Below, one piece after another: positions 1 to 5,387 of a DNA stretch of 5,387 nt (position 1 is the first letter of the stretch; the number at the start of each line of letters is the position of its first letter). The stretch lies in assembly GCA_027067015.1 (NCBI GenBank), contig JAMOMS010000193.1, positions 1-5,387 on the forward strand, given 5' to 3'. Position numbers and translations under genes: made by a program. The notes below the pieces were generated by a model, which saw only the letters and a program-made list of their open reading frames with translations, had not been told where the DNA came from and did not search any database. This DNA is from Campylobacterales bacterium. Lineage in GTDB: Bacteria > Campylobacterota > Campylobacteria > Campylobacterales > Hydrogenimonadaceae.

Positions 1-1307
1 AGGAGGATTTCGGCAAAGGGGAAGAGGGTGAGAGCGTGTTGCTGGAGTTTGTCAGCGCCAACCCTACCGGCCCCTTGCATATCGGTCACGCCAGGGGCGC
101 CGTATGGGGCGATGTGCTGGCCCGCGTGGGGGCGCACGTGGGCAAGAAAATCGCGCGTGAATACTACATCAACGACGCGGGCAACCAGATCTACCTGCTG
201 GGGCTTTCGGTCTATCTGGCCGGCAGGGAGCATTTGGGGCTGACGGTAACGTGGCCCGAGGAGTATTACCGGGGCGAGTATATTGTCGATCTTGCCAAAA
301 AGGCGGTCGATACGCTGGGTACAGCGATGTTTGAGGATGAGAAGAAGATTCCCGAGCTGGCCGACTGGGCCAAAGAGGAGATGATGGCCCTTATTAACGA
401 CAACCTGGCCGAAGCGGGGATCTTCTTTGACCATTATGTCAGTGAAAAGTCGCTCTACGCGCGCTGGGACGAGGTGTTTGGCAAGCTGAAAGAGCGTAAC
501 GCCGTGTACGAGCAGGATGGCAAATGGTGGATTCGCTCTACCGAGCACGGTGACGAGAAGGACAGGGTGGTGGTGCGCGAGGACGGCCGGCCCACCTACC
601 TGGCCGGCGATATTATCTACCACTATCTCAAATTCGAGCGGGGGTATGACCGCTACATCAACATCTGGGGGGCCGACCACCACGGCTATATTGCCCGGGT
701 CAAGGCGGCTATCGCCTTTTTCGGTCACGATCCCCAGCGGCTGGAGATCATTCTTTCGCAAATGGTCTCGTTGCTTAAAAACGGCGAGCCCTACAAAATG
801 AGCAAGCGGGCGGGGAATTTTATTCTCATGTCCGACATTGTCGAAGAGATCGGGGCGGATGCCCTGCGCTTTGTCTTTTTGACCAAAAAGAGCGACACCC
901 ATCTGGAATTTGACGTGGAGGATCTGAAAAAAGAGGACAACTCCAACCCCATCTACTACATCAACTATGCCCATGCCCGGGTCTTTTCGCTCTTTGAAAA
1001 GGCGGGGGTCGATCAGCCGGCGGTCTTTGACGAGTCGCTGGAGGGGTTGGACGAGACAGCTTACGACCTGCTCTTTAGTGCCCTGTTACTGCCTGAAGTG
1101 CTGGTAGACGCGTATGAGAGCCGCCAACTGCAAAAGATAACCGAGTACCTTCGCAACTTGGCGGGGATGTACCATAAATTCTATTACGATCACAAAATTG
1201 TCGGCACGCCCAATGAGCGCAAACTGCTCAAGCTCTCGGCGGTGACGGCTCTCTCTTTGCGGGTGGGGTTGCGCCTGCTTGGCATTGAAGCGGCCAAAAA
1301 GATGTAA
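1..1307 (+). CDS. argS: Arginyl-tRNA synthetase, 5'-truncated by window start
   Basis: Cytoplasmic class I aminoacyl-tRNA synthetase that charges tRNA-Arg with arginine using ATP. The reading frame is open from base 3 (434 visible codons) to TAA at 1305-1307. The GTG at 36 is not the start, because conserved ArgRS sequence ([20 protein letters not shown]) precedes and spans it. Visible signatures are [16 protein letters not shown] with the ATP-binding HIGH box at 78-89, the KMSKRAGNF loop at 795-809 (the usual ArgRS form of KMSKS), and an all-helical anticodon-binding DALR-type C-terminus starting near [11 protein letters not shown] and ending in the family-typical [13 protein letters not shown]. 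Full-length bacterial ArgRS is about 530-580 residues, so roughly 100 N-terminal residues (the tRNA D-loop-recognising domain) lie outside the window. It converges on nadD-rsfS and is followed by its own terminator. The identification is certain; only the true start is unseen. Confidence 0.97.
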   Translation, partial: EDFGKGEEGESVLLEFVSANPTGPLHIGHARGAVWGDVLARVGAHVGKKIAREYYINDAGNQIYLLGLSVYLAGREHLGLTVTWPEEYYRGEYIVDLAKKAVDTLGTAMFEDEKKIPELADWAKEEMMALINDNLAEAGIFFDHYVSEKSLYARWDEVFGKLKERNAVYEQDGKWWIRSTEHGDEKDRVVVREDGRPTYLAGDIIYHYLKFERGYDRYINIWGADHHGYIARVKAAIAFFGHDPQRLEIILSQMVSLLKNGEPYKMSKRAGNFILMSDIVEEIGADALRFVFLTKKSDTHLEFDVEDLKKEDNSNPIYYINYAHARVFSLFEKAGVDQPAVFDESLEGLDETAYDLLFSALLLPEVLVDAYESRQLQKITEYLRNLAGMYHKFYYDHKIVGTPNERKLLKLSAVTALSLRVGLRLLGIEAAKKM

Positions 1308-1339
1308 AAAAGGAACGCTTTTTGCTACAGCTTTTTGCG

Positions 1340-1397
1340 AAAGAGCCCCGCTGTTAGTTAGCTTGCAATCGTTCCGGTCAATGCGGGGCTCTTTTTT
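1340..1397 (+). terminator. Intrinsic terminator of argS
   Basis: A perfect 12-bp stem, AAAGAGCCCCGC (1340-1351) with GCGGGGCTCTTT (1383-1394), runs into a T tail (six Ts, 1392-1397), 32 bases after the argS stop. The loop is long (31 bases, 1352-1382). Two copies of GCTTTTTGC (1317-1325 and 1330-1338) precede it. A GGAACG at 1312-1317 could pair with CGTTCC (1370-1375) in the loop, which would make a pseudoknot. Read on the minus strand the same stem is followed only by TTTCGC, so it would be a poor terminator for nadD-rsfS. Confidence 0.85.
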
Positions 1398-1399
1398 CA

Positions 1400-1656
1400 A
1401 GAACGCATCCCAAACATCTCCATCACCGGCAATGGCCCGTAAAGGGTATCAATAGAACAAAAAAATATAGTCAAATTTGGCTTTTTGATGTTGCGGGTGG
1501 ACTCTTTATGGGCCACCCTGACAGGCGGAGCGATTTTGCCCCCTCTCTTTGTTGCTTCTCTTTGATGTAGGACAAGGCTACGCCTGCGTTGAAGCGCCGC
1601 GAGAGGAAACAAAATCGCTTCCGTTACCGGCACTGGAGATATTTGGGACGGGTTCT
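1400..1656 (-). repeat. Imperfect inverted-repeat element, possible structured RNA
   Basis: This gene-free stretch between the argS terminator and the nadD-rsfS stop is built from nested inverted repeats. The outer arms 1401-1435 and 1621-1655 match at 27 of 35 positions. The inner arms 1529-1547 and 1601-1619 match at 16 of 19, including perfect AGCGATTTTG/CAAAATCGCT and CCTCTC/GAGAGG. On the left side an extra branch can form from 1436-1444 with 1504-1512, alternative to a 6-bp hairpin GGGTGG/CCACCC (1495-1500 with 1513-1518). A small AGGC-TAC-GCCT hairpin sits at the tip (1575-1585). Eight of the arm mismatches are G-U wobbles on the minus strand and only one on the plus strand, which points to folding as minus-strand RNA, i.e. 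the 3' region of the nadD-rsfS transcript. No flanking target duplication is evident. It may be a MITE-like repeat, a 3'-UTR structure or a small RNA; no known family is recognised. Confidence 0.6.
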
Positions 1657-1668
1657 AATCGCGCTTTG

Positions 1669-2007
1669 TTACGCCTCTTTCTTTCCCAAAGACTCCAGAA
1701 ACTCTTCCAGATTGTAGCGGGCCCTGTATTCAGGTACCATCAGGTGCACCATGATCTCTCCCAGATCAATCACCGTCCACTGTTCCCCCTCTTCGACGGC
1801 GAAGAAGTGCTCCCCTTCGGGTTTGAGCTTTTCTTTGAGGTAATCGAGCAGGGCCAGGGTGTGTTTGTCGCCGAGTGTGGTGGCGATAACGACATACTGG
1901 GCCAGATACTCTTTGTCATGCAGGTCAAAGACCTGAATATCTTCGGCCTTCTTCTCATCCAGAAGGCGGATAATGCGTTCAATACGTGAATCGATGGTGG
2001 TGGACAA
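1669..2007 (-). CDS. rsfS: RsfS as possible separate product from internal TTG
   Basis: This is an alternative reading of the 3' part of the fused frame. Initiation at TTG (2007-2005, codon 185) would give a 112-residue RsfS beginning (M)STTIDSRIERIIRLLDEK, which is the normal size and N-terminal position for this family. The TTG is preceded by AAGGAG with a 5-base spacer, the strongest ribosome-binding site in the whole nadD-rsfS unit. Whether the cell makes the fusion, the separate factor or both cannot be decided from DNA. It is listed separately because the start signal is better than chance at precisely the domain boundary. Confidence 0.42.
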   Translation of the reverse strand: MSTTIDSRIERIIRLLDEKKAEDIQVFDLHDKEYLAQYVVIATTLGDKHTLALLDYLKEKLKPEGEHFFAVEEGEQWTVIDLGEIMVHLMVPEYRARYNLEEFLESLGKKEA

Positions 2008-2559
2008 ACCGGCTCCTTCACTTTTTAGATAGTACTTTAGCACACTTTCGCGAATAACGGCGGGAATCGCCCGCGGATCCAGCCTGTTTCGCAGGCTTGT
2101 CGAACTGACCGGCACCGAGACGTTGAGGCGTATAAAGCCTTCGGGAACGGCGATGCCGTCACGGTCGGCCACGACCCAGGTGACCAGCTTGTCAAGGGCC
2201 TCAAACCCGTGCCACGCTCTCAAACCGGCCAGGTTGTCCGCCCCGACAATGAGGTAGAGCGTCTCATACCGGGGTTTGAGCGCCCGGACGGTCTCAAGGG
2301 TATAGGAGGGGCCCGGGCGTGTGAGCTCCATGTCGCTGACCGTGATGCGTTTGTCAAAAGCCGTCATGGCCTTCAGCCACGCCAACCGCTTTTGGGGCGG
2401 GGCGGCGTGGGCGTTTTTAAAGGGGCTGAGCCTGGCCGGCATGACAATCAGCTCTTCGATGGGCAGTTGGGCCAGGGCCGCTTTCATGACGGCTTCGTGT
2501 CCGATATGGGGCGGGTCAAAACTGCCCCCGTAGAGGGCTGTGCTGTGTGCTTGTTTCAT
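1669..2559 (-). CDS. nadD-rsfS: NadD-RsfS fusion: nicotinate-nucleotide adenylyltransferase + ribosomal silencing factor
   Basis: A 296-residue frame carries two domains normally encoded by adjacent genes. Residues 1-180 are NadD, which adenylates nicotinate mononucleotide with ATP to make deamido-NAD in cytoplasmic NAD synthesis. The nucleotidyltransferase signature GGSFDPPHIGHEAV (HxGH at 18-21), the VGADN segment (105-109) and the C-terminal SSTSLR motif (152-157) are all present. Residues 185-296 are RsfS (Iojap/RsfA family), which binds ribosomal protein L14 and blocks subunit joining in stationary phase or starvation; AEDIQVFDL, the YVVIATT strand and WTVIDLGEIMVHLMVPEYR are typical. 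Both domains have full normal length, with only a few residues between them. The ATG at 2559 places GGSFDP at residue 11, as expected, but has no Shine-Dalgarno. A strong SD plus in-frame TTG lies at the junction, so RsfS may also be made separately. The gene is divergent from gap and convergent with argS. Confidence 0.9.
   Translation of the reverse strand: MKQAHSTALYGGSFDPPHIGHEAVMKAALAQLPIEELIVMPARLSPFKNAHAAPPQKRLAWLKAMTAFDKRITVSDMELTRPGPSYTLETVRALKPRYETLYLIVGADNLAGLRAWHGFEALDKLVTWVVADRDGIAVPEGFIRLNVSVPVSSTSLRNRLDPRAIPAVIRESVLKYYLKSEGAGLSTTIDSRIERIIRLLDEKKAEDIQVFDLHDKEYLAQYVVIATTLGDKHTLALLDYLKEKLKPEGEHFFAVEEGEQWTVIDLGEIMVHLMVPEYRARYNLEEFLESLGKKEA
2005..2018 (-). promoter_or_regulatory. Internal ribosome-binding site and TTG start for rsfS
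   Basis: On the minus strand AAGGAG (2018-2013), spacer CCGGT and TTG (2007-2005) lie in frame with the larger ORF. Just upstream, in the -1 frame, is TGA at 2020-2018, which would end NadD as ...YYLKK if the frame were shifted by one base in the A run at 2026-2022. The arrangement is what two tightly spaced separate genes would show. Confidence 0.5.
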
Positions 2560-2568
2560 TTAAAGGGG

Positions 2569-2574
2569 ATTATA
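2569..2574 (-). promoter_or_regulatory. Promoter -10 of nadD-rsfS, likely leaderless
   Basis: A perfect TATAAT on the minus strand (2574 to 2569) ends only nine bases (CCCCTTTAA) before the nadD ATG at 2559. A start point 6-8 bases downstream of the box would fall within about three bases of the ATG, giving a leaderless or nearly leaderless mRNA. This agrees with the lack of any Shine-Dalgarno there. No convincing -35 is visible, which is common for Campylobacterota sigma-70 promoters; a weak TTAACG lies at 2600-2595. Confidence 0.6.
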
Positions 2575-2583
2575 CAGTCGGTT

Positions 2584-2592
2584 TGATAAAAT
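2584..2592 (+). promoter_or_regulatory. Promoter -10 (extended) of gap operon
   Basis: TGATAAAAT reads as an extended -10 (TGn plus TAAAAT). It sits 24 bases ahead of the gap start, so transcription would begin near 2599 and leave a leader of under 20 bases that still contains the Shine-Dalgarno. No clear TTGACA -35 is present. The site lies 12 bases from the oppositely oriented nadD -10, so the two polymerase footprints overlap. Confidence 0.55.
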
Positions 2593-2605
2593 CCCGTTAA
2601 TTTTC

Positions 2606-2614
2606 AAGGAGGGG
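2606..2614 (+). promoter_or_regulatory. Ribosome-binding site fixing the GTG start of gap
   Basis: AAGGAGGGG is an excellent Shine-Dalgarno, ending AAGGAGG four bases before the GTG at 2617. It decides the start: GTG gives MALNIAINGFGRIGR, with the Rossmann motif at the normal distance from the N-terminus, and no ATG competes. Confidence 0.8.
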
Positions 2615-2616
2615 AC

Positions 2617-3612
2617 GTGGCACTCAATATCGCGATCAACGGATTCGGGCGAATCGGCCGGGCGGTGGCCCGCCTGACGGCCGGCCGGGACGATGTGAAC
2701 CTGGTGGCGGTTAACGATCCGGCCGATCCCAAAACGCTGGCCTATCTTCTGCGCTACGACTCGGTGCACGGGCCGTTGGATGTGCCGGTGACGCTGGAAG
2801 AGCGGAGTCTGGTTATAGGCGCTCAACGGGTGGCGCTTAGTCGTGAGAGGGATCCGCAAAATCTCTACTTCGCCGACGCGGGGGCGGATGTGGTGCTGGA
2901 GTGCAGTGGCCGCTTTCTGACAACCGATGCGGTCTCGCACCATATCAAAAAGGGGGCCAAGCGGGTCATTCTCTCAGCGCCCGCCAAAGATGAGACCCCC
3001 ACCTACGTCTTTGGCGTCAACGCCCACGCCTACAAGGGAGAGCCTGTCATCTCCAACGCCAGCTGTACCACCAACTGCCTGGGGCCGATCGCCCGGGTGT
3101 TGGATGAGGTGTACGGCATTGAGAGCGGGTTGATGACCACCATCCACGCCTATACCGGCGGCCAGAGCCTGATGGACGCGCCCGCCTCTTCGGATCTGCG
3201 CCGTTGTCGGGCCGCCGGTGTGAATATGATTCCCACCACCACCCACGCCGCCGAGGCGATCTACAAGGTGCTTCCCGCCCTTAAAGGCAAACTCCACGGC
3301 CGCAGTGTGCGGGTGCCCACCCCCGACGTGTCGCTGATGGATCTGAACCTGGTGTTAAAGCATAAGACCGACGCCGAGGCGCTGAACCTTCTTTTTTTGG
3401 AAAAGAGTGTCGGCGAGCTGGCGGGGATCGTGGGGGTGGATGAGACGCTGGGGGTCAGCCAGGACTTTTGCGGCGATCCCCGCAGTGCCGTGATCGCCGC
3501 CGATCTGACCCAGGTGATCGGCGGGCGGATGGTCAAGATCATGGCCTGGTACGACAATGAGTGGGGCTATGCCAACCGCCTGATCGAAATGGCCCTGCAC
3601 ATTATGCGTTAA
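2617..3612 (+). CDS. gap: Glyceraldehyde-3-phosphate dehydrogenase
   Basis: Cytoplasmic type I phosphorylating GAPDH, interconverting glyceraldehyde-3-phosphate plus NAD and phosphate with 1,3-bisphosphoglycerate, in glycolysis and gluconeogenesis. At 331 residues it has the classic length. Motifs in order: NAD-binding INGFGRIGR (7-15); NDPAD with Asp34, the residue that favours NAD over NADP; NASCTTNC with catalytic Cys150 (TGT at 3064); HAYT with general base His177; substrate phosphate-site RVPTP with Arg232; and WYDNEWGY near the end. The family's TTTGAAK phosphate loop here reads TTTHAAE (207-213), replacing the usual Gly and Lys. The gene starts with GTG behind a strong Shine-Dalgarno. 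It leads the gap-pgk-tpiA operon and is divergent from nadD. Because the catalytic residues are intact, activity is expected; direction of use (autotrophic gluconeogenesis or glycolysis) cannot be told. Confidence 0.96.
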   Translation: MALNIAINGFGRIGRAVARLTAGRDDVNLVAVNDPADPKTLAYLLRYDSVHGPLDVPVTLEERSLVIGAQRVALSRERDPQNLYFADAGADVVLECSGRFLTTDAVSHHIKKGAKRVILSAPAKDETPTYVFGVNAHAYKGEPVISNASCTTNCLGPIARVLDEVYGIESGLMTTIHAYTGGQSLMDAPASSDLRRCRAAGVNMIPTTTHAAEAIYKVLPALKGKLHGRSVRVPTPDVSLMDLNLVLKHKTDAEALNLLFLEKSVGELAGIVGVDETLGVSQDFCGDPRSAVIAADLTQVIGGRMVKIMAWYDNEWGYANRLIEMALHIMR

Positions 3613-3659
3613 AGAAAGTTATGGCAAAATTTTTTACAAAATTTTTTTAAAGGATTTCA
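3613..3659 (+). promoter_or_regulatory. A/T-rich gap-pgk spacer: tandem repeat, pgk RBS, possible weak promoter
   Basis: This 47-base spacer is strikingly A/T-rich in a GC-rich region. It holds two near-identical tandem units, CAAAATTTTTTA (3625-3636) and CAAAATTTTTTTA (3637-3649). TGGCAAAAT at 3622-3630 resembles an extended -10, so an internal promoter for pgk-tpiA is possible. There is no GC-rich stem, so it is not an intrinsic terminator. AAAGGA (3649-3654), five bases before the pgk ATG, is the ribosome-binding site. Confidence 0.4.
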
Positions 3660-4868
3660 ATGAGACTCCTTTCCATTAAAGATTTGGATCTTGCCGGTAA
3701 GAAAGTTTTTATCCGATGCGATTTTAACGTGCCGCTGGACGAGTTTGGCAACATCACCGACGACCGCCGCATCCGCGCGGCTTTGCAGACCATTCGCTAC
3801 TGTCTTGATCATGAGTGCGCCGTGATTTTGGCCAGCCACATGGGGCGCCCCAAAGGGAAGGTAGACCCCAAATTTTCCCTGGAGCCGGTGGCCAAACGCC
3901 TGCATGCGCTGTTGCACCAGGAGATCACCCTGGCCAAAGACGTGGTGGGGCCTGACGCCACGCAAAAAGCCCAGGCGCTTCAAAGCGGGGAGATTTTGTT
4001 GTTGGAGAATGTCCGCTTCGAGCCGGGTGAGACCAAGAACGACCCGGAGCTGGCCAAAAAGATGGCCGACATGGCGGAGTTTTACATCAACGACGCCTTC
4101 GGCGTCAGTCACCGGGCCCACGCGTCGGTCGAAGCCATTACCCGCTATTTTGACGAAGCCCACAAAGGGGCGGGCTTTTTGCTCCAAAAAGAGGTCAAGT
4201 ATTTCCACAAACTGCTCAAAAAACCGACCCGCCCCTTCATGGCCATCGTGGGCGGCTCCAAAGTCTCGGGCAAGCTGGAAGCGCTTATCAACCTCCTGCC
4301 CAAAGTGGACAAGATGGTGATCGGCGGGGCGATGGCCTTTACCTTCTGGAAAGCCAGAGGCTATGAGGTGGGCAAGTCGCTGGTGGAAGATGACCTGCTT
4401 GATGACGCGCGCCACATCATGGACGAGGCCAAGCGGCTGGGGGTGAAATTCTACCTGCCGGTTGACTTTGTGGTGGCCCCGGAATTCAAAGAGGACGCGC
4501 CGGTTAAATATGTCACCTTCCAGGAGATTCCCAAGGATTGGATGGGGCTGGATATCGGCCTGGCCTCCACCCGCCTTTTCCGCGAGGCGCTCAGTGACGT
4601 GCAGACCATTTTGTGGAACGGGCCGATGGGGGTGTTTGAGATGGACAAATTCGCCAGGGGCAGTAACAAACTGGCCAACTACGTGGCCGAAAGCTACGCC
4701 ACCAAAATTATCGGCGGCGGCGATACGGCCGATCTGATCCAGCGGGTGGGCGTGGATGACGAGATGACCTTCATCTCTACCGGCGGCGGGGCCAGCCTGG
4801 AATTGCTGGAGGGCAAAAACCTGCCCGGCATCGCGGCGCTGGAAGTACCGGGTGATGACGATGCGTAA
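3660..4868 (+). CDS. pgk: Phosphoglycerate kinase
   Basis: Monomeric two-domain cytoplasmic kinase interconverting 1,3-bisphosphoglycerate + ADP and 3-phosphoglycerate + ATP, the step after GAPDH. At 402 residues it is the family's usual size. N-domain substrate motifs: RCDFNVPLD (19-27), SHMGRPKG (59-66), [10 protein letters not shown] (115-124) and the [12 protein letters not shown] segment (145-156). C-domain nucleotide motifs: GGSKVSGKL (198-206), WNGPMGVFE (319-327), GGGDTA (352-357) and the [14 protein letters not shown] stretch (373-386). All expected basic and glycine-rich elements are intact. The ATG at 3660 has AAAGGA at good spacing and gives the normal start [11 protein letters not shown]. 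The protein continues past LPGIAAL with a short acidic tail, EVPGDDDA, encoded where the tpiA start region overlaps. It is 47 bases after gap and overlaps tpiA, so the three genes are probably co-transcribed. Confidence 0.97.
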   Translation: MRLLSIKDLDLAGKKVFIRCDFNVPLDEFGNITDDRRIRAALQTIRYCLDHECAVILASHMGRPKGKVDPKFSLEPVAKRLHALLHQEITLAKDVVGPDATQKAQALQSGEILLLENVRFEPGETKNDPELAKKMADMAEFYINDAFGVSHRAHASVEAITRYFDEAHKGAGFLLQKEVKYFHKLLKKPTRPFMAIVGGSKVSGKLEALINLLPKVDKMVIGGAMAFTFWKARGYEVGKSLVEDDLLDDARHIMDEAKRLGVKFYLPVDFVVAPEFKEDAPVKYVTFQEIPKDWMGLDIGLASTRLFREALSDVQTILWNGPMGVFEMDKFARGSNKLANYVAESYATKIIGGGDTADLIQRVGVDDEMTFISTGGGASLELLEGKNLPGIAALEVPGDDDA

Positions 4869-5387
4869 GATCCTGGCCGCCAACTTTAAAACCAACCATA
4901 CCCGTGCCTCCACCCGCGCCTATGTCAAGGCGCTGGACGAGGGGATGGGGGCGATGGGGTATGAGGGAGAGGTGTATCTCTTTCCGCCCGCCACGGCGCT
5001 GGATCGTTTTGAAACCGCCAACGACATTCGCGTCGGCGCCCAGAACGCCTACCCCACCGTCAAGGGCTCCTTTACCGGCGAGATCGGTCTGGAGCAGTTG
5101 GAGGAGTTTGGGATTGAGACGGTACTGCTGGGCCACAGCGAGCGGCGCCATCTGCTGGGAGAGAGCCAATCGTTTATCGCCAACAAATTCGCCTGGTTCA
5201 AAGAGCGGGATTTTAGAATCATTTACTGCATCGGCGAGCCGCTGGAGGTGAGAGAAGAGGGGGACGAGGCGGTCCGCCGCTACCTGGTAGAGCAGTTTGA
5301 GGGGATCGACACCTCTTACGAGAAGCTCATTTTGGCCTACGAGCCGGTCTGGGCCATCGGCACCGGCAAAACCGCCACCCCGGAGCT
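4861..5387 (+). CDS. tpiA: Triosephosphate isomerase, 3'-truncated by window end
   Basis: Cytoplasmic TIM-barrel enzyme interconverting dihydroxyacetone phosphate and glyceraldehyde-3-phosphate. 175 codons plus two bases are visible. From the ATG at 4861 the protein begins [14 protein letters not shown], with active-site Asn8 and Lys10; GHSERR follows with electrophile His92, and [12 protein letters not shown] with catalytic base Glu161. The phosphate-gripping C-terminal part lies beyond the window. The start overlaps the pgk stop by eight bases (ATGCGTAA), suggesting translational coupling. GGTGAT (4851-4856) fits the 16S tail with short spacing; in-frame ATG at 4855 and GTG at 4852 are alternatives that would only add two or three residues, with GGAAG (4841-4845) as a possible RBS. 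In related genomes, as I recall, fabI tends to follow, but nothing of it is seen here. Confidence 0.95.
   Translation, partial: MRKILAANFKTNHTRASTRAYVKALDEGMGAMGYEGEVYLFPPATALDRFETANDIRVGAQNAYPTVKGSFTGEIGLEQLEEFGIETVLLGHSERRHLLGESQSFIANKFAWFKERDFRIIYCIGEPLEVREEGDEAVRRYLVEQFEGIDTSYEKLILAYEPVWAIGTGKTATPE

Noticed and set aside
36..38. GTG as the start of argS
   Set aside because: The frame is open to the window edge, and conserved ArgRS residues lie upstream of and across this codon, so it is an internal valine.
795..809. KMSKR instead of KMSKS in ArgRS as a lost motif
   Set aside because: Arg at the last position is ordinary for many bacterial ArgRS enzymes and is not a sign of inactivation.
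1455..1467. Minus-strand T run (after CTATA) as intrinsic terminator of nadD-rsfS
   Set aside because: No GC-rich stem lies directly upstream of it on the minus strand; only a short A/T palindrome is present.
1397..1633. 78-codon minus-strand frame inside the intergenic element
   Set aside because: It starts at GTG with no Shine-Dalgarno, overlaps the argS terminator, and both its ends are formed by the inverted-repeat arms. The sequence is better explained as repeat or structured RNA.
1400..1656. Inverted-repeat element as an insertion sequence, retron or CRISPR array
   Set aside because: There is no transposase or reverse transcriptase, no regular spaced repeats, and no flanking target-site duplication was found.
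1549..1989. 146-codon plus-strand frame across the element and the rsfS region
   Set aside because: Most of it lies antisense to the clear RsfS domain and it has no ribosome-binding site or family resemblance.
3657..4913. Long open frame (418 codons) on the minus strand opposite pgk
   Set aside because: It mirrors pgk almost exactly, and its translation shows no recognisable family signature. Long antisense frames are common opposite GC-rich genes with strong codon bias.

Overview
The window looks like a chromosomal housekeeping segment from a GC-rich member of the Campylobacterota (Epsilonproteobacteria), perhaps near Sulfurovum, Nitratifractor or Hydrogenimonas. This rests on the nadD/rsfS - gap - pgk - tpiA order, which I recall from Campylobacter and relatives, on the protein flavour, and on A/T-rich -10 boxes of the TAAAAT/TATAAT kind. 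The genus cannot be fixed from this sequence alone.

Layout: (1) 1-1307 (+), the 3' four-fifths of argS (arginyl-tRNA synthetase), cut by the window start. (2) 1308-1668, a gene-free interval holding an intrinsic terminator for argS (1340-1397) and then an imperfect inverted-repeat element (1400-1656) that fills almost all the space up to the stop of the convergent neighbour. (3) 1669-2559 (-), one open frame encoding NadD (nicotinate-nucleotide adenylyltransferase) joined to RsfS (ribosomal silencing factor). (4) 2560-2616, a 57-bp divergent promoter region. (5) 2617-3612 (+), gap, the glycolytic/gluconeogenic GAPDH. (6) 3660-4868 (+), pgk. (7) 4861-5387 (+), tpiA, overlapping pgk and cut by the window end.

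gap-pgk-tpiA form a co-directional triose-phosphate operon: TpiA interconverts DHAP and G3P, GAPDH converts G3P to 1,3-bisphosphoglycerate using NAD, and Pgk makes 3-phosphoglycerate. nadD, which makes the immediate dinucleotide precursor of NAD, is transcribed away from gap out of the same short intergenic region.

The points most worth a second look are: the NadD-RsfS fusion, which contains a strong Shine-Dalgarno followed by an in-frame TTG exactly at the domain boundary and lies one base away from being two ordinary genes; the intergenic inverted repeat, whose helix mismatches are mostly G-U wobbles only if read as minus-strand RNA; an apparently leaderless nadD transcript; and a GAPDH with histidine where the family usually has the phosphate-site glycine. 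No mobile-element genes, CRISPR arrays, tRNA or rRNA genes are visible.
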